Origin: Clostridia bacterium
GTDB taxonomy: Bacteria; Bacillota; Clostridia; Oscillospirales; CAG-272
Assembly (NCBI GenBank): GCA_017461945.1
Contig: JAFTSB010000028.1
Span: 1 to 54,014 of the forward strand
Reading direction: 5' to 3'
DNA length: 54,014 nucleotides
The position numbers and the translations under genes are program-made. How positions within the stretch are numbered: position 1 is the first letter of the stretch; every line of letters starts with the position of its first letter. A model generated the notes under the pieces. That model was not told the DNA's origin. It was given only the letters and a program-made list of their open reading frames with translations, and did not search any database. Of this stretch, positions 48,318 through 54,014 are shown piece after piece.

Positions 48318-49584
48318 GGCTGTTTCTCTCCTTTTCGATAGCGGTCAGTACCGCATTTTTATAAACGGTAGCGTAATTTTTGTACATTTCGGGGTCAACG
48401 TGGGGTTCGGTGATCCTCTCAGCAGCCGTATAGCTCCCCGTCAGATCCAAGGCGGCACGCTTGGCAAAGACCAGGCTCTCCAGCAGCGAATTGCTGGCCA
48501 GGCGATTGCGCCCATGCACACCATTGCAGGCCGTCTCTCCCACCGCATACAAACGATCCATGGAGGTTTTGCTATGCTCATTGACATCCACACCACCCAT
48601 AAAATAGTGTTGAGCGGGCACCACGGGGATGGGCTCTTTGGTGATGTCATAACCCTCCTCTAAGCAGCGCTGATAAATATGGGGAAAATGATGGCGGATC
48701 TCCTCCTCGGGGATGCGTTCCAGGGAGAGCCACATATGGGGCTTGCCCTCTTTTTTCATCTCCTCAAAAATAGCGTTGGCCACCACATCGCGCGGAAGGA
48801 GCTCGTTAACAAAGCGCTGGCCCTTGTGGTTCAGCAGAATCGCACCCTCGCCGCGCACCGATTCGGAGATCAGAAATTCTCGCCCCTCACCCTTGGTATA
48901 CAATGTCGTGGGGTGGATCTGAATATAGTCAATGTGCTGCAGCGCCACGCCGTGCTTCAATGCCAAGGCGATGGCATCGCCGGTCAGATGGCGATAGTTG
49001 GTCGAATGATCATAGAGGCCACCGATACCGCCCGTGGCCAGCACGGTATAATCGGCTAAAATCGTGGAATATTGCCCGTTTTGGTCGTGCCCCACAATGC
49101 CATAGCAAGCATTTTCTTTGGTGATCAGATCCACCATCGTATAATATTCCACAATGGTCACATTTTCCAAGGACCGGACCGTCTCCAACAAATGGGAGGT
49201 GATCTCCTTGCCCGTTTCATCCTCATGAAACAGAATGCGTGGGGCGGAATGAGCCCCCTCCTTGGTATAAGCAAAGCCATCTCCTTCTCGTTCAAATGCC
49301 ACGCCGCATTGCACCAGATCGTCAATAACAGCACGGGAGGAGCGGATCATAATATCCACCGATTGCTTGTTATTTTCGTAATGTCCTGCCCGCAGGGTGT
49401 CCTCGAAAAATGAGTCGTAATCCTGCTCGTCACGCAACACACAGATACCGCCCTGTGCCAGATAGGAATCACTTTTATCCATAGCATCCTTGGTAACGAT
49501 GGTCACTTTTTTATCGCGCGGCAGATGCAAAGCACAGTACAATCCGCTGACACCGCAGCCCACGATCAAAACATCGGTTTTCAT
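48310..49584 (-). CDS. nadB: L-aspartate oxidase (short form)
   Basis: 424 aa. The FAD loop VLIVGCGVSGLYCALHL (near residue 5), the SYLAQGGI motif and HPTTLY are typical of the fumarate reductase/NadB family; the flavoprotein oxidises aspartate to iminoaspartate for NadA. It is about 110 residues shorter than E. coli NadB (about 540 aa), lacking most of the C-terminal helical domain but keeping the FAD and capping domains. The ATG overlaps the nadA stop by 4 nt. Confidence 0.93.
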   Translation of the reverse strand: MKTDVLIVGCGVSGLYCALHLPRDKKVTIVTKDAMDKSDSYLAQGGICVLRDEQDYDSFFEDTLRAGHYENNKQSVDIMIRSSRAVIDDLVQCGVAFEREGDGFAYTKEGAHSAPRILFHEDETGKEITSHLLETVRSLENVTIVEYYTMVDLITKENACYGIVGHDQNGQYSTILADYTVLATGGIGGLYDHSTNYRHLTGDAIALALKHGVALQHIDYIQIHPTTLYTKGEGREFLISESVRGEGAILLNHKGQRFVNELLPRDVVANAIFEEMKKEGKPHMWLSLERIPEEEIRHHFPHIYQRCLEEGYDITKEPIPVVPAQHYFMGGVDVNEHSKTSMDRLYAVGETACNGVHGRNRLASNSLLESLVFAKRAALDLTGSYTAAERITEPHVDPEMYKNYATVYKNAVLTAIEKERNSHE

Positions 49585-50492
49585 TTGGCCACCTCCAGCA
49601 TACGATCCAGAGGGCGCAGGGCGCTGTGCTTTCTATGTTCGGGCACCTGTACGCTGTTTTTGAGTGTTTTCAAAACCTCCAGGATCTTTTCGGGAGTGTT
49701 CCGCTTCATATCTGCACAGCAGGGGGTGGGATGGCAGAAAAAGAATTGCTTGTGGGGATTATCCTGCTGCAGCGGATAGGCAACGCCCTGCTCGGTGCAT
49801 ACGATAAACGCATCGGCATCACTCGCCTTGGCATAACGAATGATGTCCGCGGTGCTGCCGACATAATCGGAAAAAGCCAAAATATCGCTATTGCACTCCG
49901 GGTGCGACAGCACCTTGGCGTGTGGATGCAGCTCCTTTTCGCGCACAAGCTGCTCTACTGTAATGGCCTTGTGAATGGGGCAAAAGCCATGGTTGACCAT
50001 CACGTTTTTCTCAGGTACTTGCTTTTTGACAAAATTACCGAGATTTTCATCCGGGATAAAGAAAATATTTTGGTTGGGAAGTGCCTTGACGATCTCCACC
50101 GCATTGGAGGAGGTCACGCAAACATCGCTGTGACTTTTGAGCTCAGCTGTGGAATTGATATAGCAAACCACCGCCAGATCGGGATAGGCGGCTCGCATCT
50201 CTCGGATCTGATCGACGCTTGCCATATGAGCCATGGCACAATCCGCCATGGGATCGGGCATCAAAACGATTTTGTCGGGGTTCAACAGCTTGGCACTTTC
50301 CCCCATAAAGGAAACGCCACAAAACACCACCACATCCGCATCGGTCCCCTTGGCCACCTTGGCAAGATAAAAGGAATCTCCCACATGATCGGCCAGCGCC
50401 TGCACCTCGTGTGAGCAATAATAATGGGCCAGAATGACGGCATTGCGTTGCTTTTTCAGCGCTCGGATCTCCCGCAAAATTTCCTCTGTCAT
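49581..50492 (-). CDS. nadA: Quinolinate synthase
   Basis: 303 aa, the compact NadA type. It condenses iminoaspartate with dihydroxyacetone phosphate. Three cysteine contexts suit the [4Fe-4S] ligands: VFCGVSFM, CVTSSNAVE (near 110) and PTPCCADMKRN near 270; HYYCSHEVQ and HPECN are also conserved. The start at 50492 has GAGG 7 nt upstream; a GTG two codons earlier is less well placed. First gene of the nad operon. Confidence 0.95.
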   Translation of the reverse strand: MTEEILREIRALKKQRNAVILAHYYCSHEVQALADHVGDSFYLAKVAKGTDADVVVFCGVSFMGESAKLLNPDKIVLMPDPMADCAMAHMASVDQIREMRAAYPDLAVVCYINSTAELKSHSDVCVTSSNAVEIVKALPNQNIFFIPDENLGNFVKKQVPEKNVMVNHGFCPIHKAITVEQLVREKELHPHAKVLSHPECNSDILAFSDYVGSTADIIRYAKASDADAFIVCTEQGVAYPLQQDNPHKQFFFCHPTPCCADMKRNTPEKILEVLKTLKNSVQVPEHRKHSALRPLDRMLEVAK

Positions 50493-50513
50493 ACACACAC
50501 CTCGTCCCTTTCA

Positions 50514-50556
50514 AACTTGACACAAGTTTAGCACATTCATTTACATCTGTCAAGTT
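50514..50556 (-). promoter_or_regulatory. Promoter and candidate NiaR operator of the nad operon
   Basis: Minus strand TTGACA (50553-50548), 17-nt spacer, TAAACT (50530-50525). AACTTGACA at 50514-50522 and its inverse TGTCAAGTT at 50548-50556 flank the promoter core, with one arm covering the -35. This symmetry suggests a repressor site, most simply for NiaR encoded in the operon; I do not claim a match to a published consensus. Confidence 0.65.
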
Positions 50557-50582
50557 ATCTGTAAAGTTTCGGAGACGAGCAT

Positions 50583-50611
50583 AAAAAAGGGAGCGCGCAG
50601 CTCCCTTTTTT
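50583..50611. terminator. Terminator of the aldolase-GatD-kinase operon
   Basis: AAAAAAGGGAGC (50583-50594) pairs perfectly with GCTCCCTTTTTT (50600-50611) around GCGCA. A second, weaker hairpin (CGGTA-cgt-TACCG) sits nearer the kinase stop at about 50720. The 115 nt between this terminator and the kinase gene hold no convincing open frame. Confidence 0.85.
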
Positions 50612-50725
50612 GTCTTTTTTGACCATCGGATATTTTACACTTTCAATGGCGACGGCCGCAAAGGCGTGCAAGCAAAGCGTTTTTCCGGTTGACTGACCAA
50701 CGCAAAAATGATAAAAAGCGGTACG

Positions 50726-51670
50726 TTACCGTATTTTTTGCACCTTTGCCTGGTGAAGGAGCATTTCAAAATCAGCTTTGGAACCGGGACGTGTGCCGGC
50801 TGTGCTGATGGTAGCGCCTGCGGCGGCAACGCCAAAGCGTAGCATATCGGCAGGTGCCATTCCCTGCTGGGCGGCCATACAGATGCCTGCCACCATGGAA
50901 TCCCCCGCCCCTTGCAGCGAGCGCACCTCCACCTGTACAGGGTCGGCCACATAGGCCTCGCCACGAGTGGCAAGATAAGCACCCTTTTCGCCAAGAGAAA
51001 CGCAGATCATTTCTACGCCATAGCGTCCAAAAAGCTCCTGCACCGTTTGATCCAACTGCGAGATCCTGTCGATCTTGCAGGCAAAGGTGGATTCAAATTC
51101 GTGAATATTGGGTTTGATCAAATAGGGAGCAGCATCCAACGCCATACGCAACAGCTCCCCTTCACCGTCCACCACAATGCGGCAATCCGGTGCCAGCAGA
51201 CGAAGCTGCTGCATACAACGGGCGTAAAAGGCATTGTCCAACCCCTGCGGCAAGCTGCCGGAAAGGGTCAAAAAGTCACTCCGTTTGGCCACTTCAACGA
51301 TCTTGGCCAGCAGCCGCTCGCCGTCATGGGAGGTAACGGCTTTGCCGCGTTCGTTGACCTCGATGGTATGCTTGCGGCTCTCGTCAAAGATCTTGGTGCA
51401 TACGCGCAGAGCGCCCGGCACGCGAATCAGATCGTGCGCGATGCCATCACGCTCCAGATCGGTGGCAAGGGGCGACACATCGCCCTCGCAAAAATCAAAG
51501 CCCGTGCAAAGGGTTTCCGCGCCCAAAGCACGCAAAACCTTGGATACGTTAATGCCTTTTCCAGACAGATCGGTAGAAATTACGCGCACACGATTCATCC
51601 GGTACAAATCAAATGCAGGCACCGTTACGGTTTTATCCACACAGGGATTGGCGGTTACGGTTGCGATCAT
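50726..51670 (-). CDS. PfkB-type hexose-phosphate kinase (1-phosphofructokinase/tagatose-6-phosphate kinase)
   Basis: 314 aa, ribokinase fold. The N-terminus TANPCVDKTVTV, the GKGINVSKVLRALG segment and the C-terminal SLQGAGDSMVAGI (catalytic aspartate near residue 245) match the FruK/LacC branch, which phosphorylates the C1 of fructose-1-P or tagatose-6-P type substrates. One nt after the GatD-like gene and in an operon with a class II aldolase, so a tagatose-6-phosphate kinase role is the simplest reading. Confidence 0.86.
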   Translation of the reverse strand: MIATVTANPCVDKTVTVPAFDLYRMNRVRVISTDLSGKGINVSKVLRALGAETLCTGFDFCEGDVSPLATDLERDGIAHDLIRVPGALRVCTKIFDESRKHTIEVNERGKAVTSHDGERLLAKIVEVAKRSDFLTLSGSLPQGLDNAFYARCMQQLRLLAPDCRIVVDGEGELLRMALDAAPYLIKPNIHEFESTFACKIDRISQLDQTVQELFGRYGVEMICVSLGEKGAYLATRGEAYVADPVQVEVRSLQGAGDSMVAGICMAAQQGMAPADMLRFGVAAAGATISTAGTRPGSKADFEMLLHQAKVQKIR

Positions 51671-51671
51671 T

Positions 51672-52721
51672 TCAATCCTCGTTTACCAGCATCAGCTTAC
51701 CCTTTACGGCACCGGGGGTCTTATAAAGGGCAAATGCCTCTCCTGCGCGGCTCATGGGAAACACCTTGTCGATCAAGGCATCGTCACATTTCAGCTGGCC
51801 CGTGGCAAAATAATGTGCCACCAGCTCCCATTCCTTACCCGGGAAGGGGGCGGAATAGCTCATCCAAGAGCCATACACGCGCAGCTCCTTGCGATTGAGC
51901 CACTCCCATTCCTTAGGCGTGAAGGTAACATCGTTGTGGGGAGTGCCGATATAGCAAACTGTGGCCTTATTGCCTGCGATCTCAAAGGCCTGTTTCAGGG
52001 TCACCACGTTTCCGGCAGTTTCAAACACACGGCCAAAGCCCCGGCCGTCGGTCAGCTCGGCAATGCGAGCAGGCACATCATCCTCACGAGAATGGATCAC
52101 CGCATCAGCGCCCAGCTTCAGAGCCAGCTCCAAGCGGTCTCTCAAAATATCGAATACAACCACCTTTTTGGCACCAAAGATCTTGGCCCACTGCATGGTA
52201 AGCAGGCCGATGGTACCGCCGCCCAAAATGGCAACGGTCTCGCCCCCCTTATAATCCGAGAGCATCAGACCGTGCAAGCCCACGGTAGCAGGCTCAAACA
52301 TAGCAGCCTTAACAAAGGGAATGGAGGGATCATATTTCACAGCATTGACAGCGGGGATCACCACATAATCGGCAAAAGCACCATTCTGGCGAGACCCGAT
52401 AAAGCTGTAATGCTTGCAAAGAGAGAAATTACCGTTCTGGCAATCGTCACATTTCATGCAAGGTGCCAGGGGGGCGCCCGAAACGGTGTCACCAACACAA
52501 ACATTGGTCACACCCTCTCCCACGGCATCCACCACACCGGCAAACTCGTGCCCCAGCACGATGGGATAATTATGCGCACCGTTATGAAGCACACGGGGAA
52601 TATCAGAGCCACAAATACCGCAAGCGCGCACACGGACACGCACCGTGCCGGGCTTTACCTCGGGGGTGGCGATCTCCTCGTATCGAACATCCTCGTTTCC
52701 GTGAAGAACTGCTGCTTTCAT
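51672..52721 (-). CDS. Zinc-dependent alcohol dehydrogenase, galactitol-1-phosphate 5-dehydrogenase-like
   Basis: 349 aa. MDR family: catalytic zinc region ACGICGSDIPRVL and GHEFAG, structural zinc cysteines C-x2-C-x2-C-x7-C (CMKCDDCQNGNFSLC), and the Rossmann loop ILGGGTIGLL. The SDIPR form is characteristic of GatD, which oxidises galactitol-1-P to tagatose-6-P, though sorbitol-type dehydrogenases are close. The start at 52721 has AAAGGGG upstream. Between aldolase and kinase in the operon. Confidence 0.84.
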   Translation of the reverse strand: MKAAVLHGNEDVRYEEIATPEVKPGTVRVRVRACGICGSDIPRVLHNGAHNYPIVLGHEFAGVVDAVGEGVTNVCVGDTVSGAPLAPCMKCDDCQNGNFSLCKHYSFIGSRQNGAFADYVVIPAVNAVKYDPSIPFVKAAMFEPATVGLHGLMLSDYKGGETVAILGGGTIGLLTMQWAKIFGAKKVVVFDILRDRLELALKLGADAVIHSREDDVPARIAELTDGRGFGRVFETAGNVVTLKQAFEIAGNKATVCYIGTPHNDVTFTPKEWEWLNRKELRVYGSWMSYSAPFPGKEWELVAHYFATGQLKCDDALIDKVFPMSRAGEAFALYKTPGAVKGKLMLVNED

Positions 52722-52735
52722 GCTTCTATCCCCTT

Positions 52736-53581
52736 TCACGCTTTTCCGTCGCAGCCGCAAACCAGCATGCGATTCTTGACCAGCTCCTTGACCTTTTCGC
52801 GGGCGGCCTTGCCGTAGGCCTTGGGGTCAAAGATCTTGCTATCGGCATTCAGCGCCTCGCGCACGGCCTGGGTATAAGCAATACGGAGTTCGGTAGCAAA
52901 ATTCACCTTGCAGATGCCCTCTTTAATGCAAGCGCGAATGCTATCGTCGGAAAGTCCGGAGGCACCGTGCAGCACCAGCGGAACATCGACCACCTTGCGG
53001 ATCTCGGCAAGGCGAGGCACATCCAGCTTGGGCGTGGACTTGTATACGCCATGGGCGGTACCGATGGCAACCGCCAAGGAATCCACACCGGTGCGCTCTA
53101 CGAATTCAGCAGCCTCCTCGGGGAGGGTACAGCCGTCAGCCGCCTCCAGATCGTCCTCCTTGCCGCCGACGGTGCCCAGCTCGGCCTCTACGGGAATGCC
53201 CATGGGAGCAGCTGCCGCAATAACGCGACGGGTGAGAGCCATATTGTCGTCAAAGGATTCGTGAGAGCCATCGATCATCACCGAGGTATAACCTGCCTCC
53301 AGCGCACCTGCAACCAACTCATAGCTGTTGCCGTGATCCAAATGCACGCATACCGGAACGGAGGCCTTTTCAGCTGCAGCCCGTACCATTTCAGCATACA
53401 CATCAAGGCTTGCGTATTTCACAGTAGAGGGTGTGGTTTGAATCATTACAGGGGCCTTCAGCTCGGTAGCGGCTTCGATGATTGCCAACACCATCTCCAT
53501 ATTTTCGGCATTAAACGCACCCACGGCATAACCGCCCTTTTGTGCGTCGGTCAACATTTTTTTGGATGTGACAAAAGACAT
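52736..53581 (-). CDS. Class II ketose-bisphosphate aldolase (GatY/KbaY/Fba type)
   Basis: 281 aa. Class II aldolase signatures: VHLDHGNSYEL (zinc His and catalytic Asp, near residue 80), VEAELGTVGG, AVAIGTAHGVYK and LVLHGASGL. It cleaves fructose- or tagatose-1,6-bisphosphate to DHAP and glyceraldehyde-3-phosphate. The 281-residue length and the GatD/kinase neighbours favour tagatose-1,6-bisphosphate aldolase; sequence alone does not exclude Fba. First gene of the operon, AAAGGAGG before the ATG. Confidence 0.88.
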   Translation of the reverse strand: MSFVTSKKMLTDAQKGGYAVGAFNAENMEMVLAIIEAATELKAPVMIQTTPSTVKYASLDVYAEMVRAAAEKASVPVCVHLDHGNSYELVAGALEAGYTSVMIDGSHESFDDNMALTRRVIAAAAPMGIPVEAELGTVGGKEDDLEAADGCTLPEEAAEFVERTGVDSLAVAIGTAHGVYKSTPKLDVPRLAEIRKVVDVPLVLHGASGLSDDSIRACIKEGICKVNFATELRIAYTQAVREALNADSKIFDPKAYGKAAREKVKELVKNRMLVCGCDGKA

Positions 53582-53619
53582 TGTCAGTCCTCCTTTACTT
53601 GTGAAAAATTGACAGTTAT

Positions 53620-53648
53620 ATCATAGCATACTCCACCCACAAAGTCAA
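53620..53648 (-). promoter_or_regulatory. Promoter of the aldolase operon
   Basis: Minus strand TTGACT (53648-53643), 17-nt spacer, TATGAT (53625-53620), 39 nt before the ATG. Confidence 0.7.
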
Positions 53649-53676
53649 GCGAAAGTGTCGTGCAGGCACCGAAAAG

Positions 53677-53701
53677 AAAAAGAGGGTATCCCCCCTTTTT
53701 T
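53677..53701 (-). terminator. Terminator of the HMA-domain gene
   Basis: AAAAAGAGGG (53677-53686) pairs with CCC-C-CTTTTT on the right with one mismatch around a short loop. T-rich sequence follows on the minus strand. It separates the HMA gene from the aldolase promoter. Confidence 0.6.
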
Positions 53702-53706
53702 CTCTT

Positions 53707-53967
53707 TTATCCCTTTTTAAAACGGGCGAAAAAGCCTTTCTTTTCATAGGGCTCACGCGCAATGCCCTGCAGCTCATAGCCGGTTTCTGCCACGGCGCGG
53801 GTCAGGGCGCCGTCATCAATATCCTGCTTGGTAAGGATCACGGTCTGCCCCTCTTTATGAGAGGAAGTCACTTTATCCACGGCAAATTGGCGGCGAACGG
53901 TGTCGTTGATATGGGCCTCGCACATGGGGCAGGCCATACCCTTGATGTTCAAAATGATTTTAATCAT
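53707..53967 (-). CDS. Orphan heavy-metal-associated domain protein
   Basis: 86 aa. Ferredoxin-like HMA fold with the metal motif GMACPMCEAHI (C-x-x-C, residues about 13-16), followed by a basic aromatic tail (YEKKGFFARFKKG). AAGGAG lies 6 nt before the ATG. No transporter or metal regulator is adjacent; the efflux operon is more than 20 kb away. A copper chaperone (CopZ-like) role is possible, but the MACPMC form is not the usual MTCxxC. Confidence 0.85.
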   Translation of the reverse strand: MIKIILNIKGMACPMCEAHINDTVRRQFAVDKVTSSHKEGQTVILTKQDIDDGALTRAVAETGYELQGIAREPYEKKGFFARFKKG

Positions 53968-53989
53968 GGCAATCTCCTTTTATAAAATA

Positions 53990-54012
53990 CACCCCGCGCG
54001 TGGCGCGGGGTG
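53990..54012 (-). terminator. GC-rich hairpin upstream of the HMA gene
   Basis: CACCCCGCGC (53990-53999) pairs perfectly with GCGCGGGGTG (54003-54012). On the minus strand TATTTTAT follows, so it could terminate a gene beyond the window; it ends 22 nt before the HMA start codon. Confidence 0.55.
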
Positions 54013-54014
54013 CG

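Noticed and set aside
50499-50582. Possible riboswitch leader before nadA
   Set aside because: The promoter lies about 33-60 nt from the start codon, leaving too short a leader; the symmetry is better explained as a repressor site.
50635-50994. 119-codon minus-strand frame overlapping the PfkB kinase 3' end
   Set aside because: It is in another frame of the kinase gene, lacks a ribosome binding site and ends in unstructured sequence.

Overview
The window reads as a piece of chromosome from a low-to-mid GC Gram-positive anaerobe, most likely a gut member of the Clostridia (Bacillota). This is inferred from spoVG, an AAGGAGG-type ribosome binding site before nearly every gene, TTG and GTG starts, sigma-A promoters with 17-base spacers, a lepA-hemW pair, NiaR control of NAD synthesis, the FakA/DegV lipid system and a Cys-rich 30-residue Clostridia-type peptide. 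I cannot assign genus or species. There is no rRNA, CRISPR array, prophage or intact insertion sequence.

Layout. 1-8.6 kb is housekeeping: a tRNA-Asp/tRNA-Phe pair, murC-methyltransferase-hslO, spoVG, and a lepA-hemW-pepQ-phosphoesterase operon. 8.7-14.8 kb is a carbohydrate island: two Gfo/Idh/MocA oxidoreductases, two xylose-isomerase-like TIM barrels, an AEC permease and a divergent AraC regulator with a 21-bp-phased direct repeat. 14.8-22.1 kb is mixed: a Cys-rich micropeptide, an XRE regulator with a glycine-pentad tail, a TRIC channel, a Dabb protein, an aminotransferase, trpS, asparaginase, and a pair formed by a membrane protein and an anchored metallo-beta-lactamase-fold protein. 22.2-28 kb is lipid related: plsC-DUF308-degV(fakB)-fakA, a TetR regulator and a diacylglycerol-kinase-like lipid kinase. 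28-31.3 kb has a repeat-bearing intergenic region and a CadC-like/HMA/P-type ATPase metal efflux operon. 31.3-35.1 kb has a lipoprotein EEP phosphohydrolase, LytTR-DUF3021 and a surface-anchored endonuclease I.

35.2-46.8 kb is a glycan-processing region: a GH39-like enzyme with a divergent DeoR regulator, a PurF paralogue without its glutaminase nucleophile, a GH78-like rhamnosidase, a GH38 alpha-mannosidase with a divergent AraC regulator, and a PHP hydrolase. 46.9-50.6 kb is the de novo NAD operon nadA-nadB-nadC-niaR. 50.7-53.6 kb is a galactitol/tagatose-type operon (aldolase, GatD-like dehydrogenase, PfkB kinase), followed by an orphan HMA protein.

Together the genes describe a fermentative, spore-lineage cell that takes sugars from host or plant glycans, scavenges fatty acids, makes its own NAD from aspartate and exports toxic metals. 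The most unusual items are the glutaminase-dead PurF paralogue, the XRE protein with 17 uninterrupted G-x-x-A/S-x pentads, the uncharacterised oxidoreductase/TIM-barrel island, two short hairpin elements resembling IS200/IS605 right ends, and several long, nearly perfect bidirectional terminators that overlap or abut stop codons.
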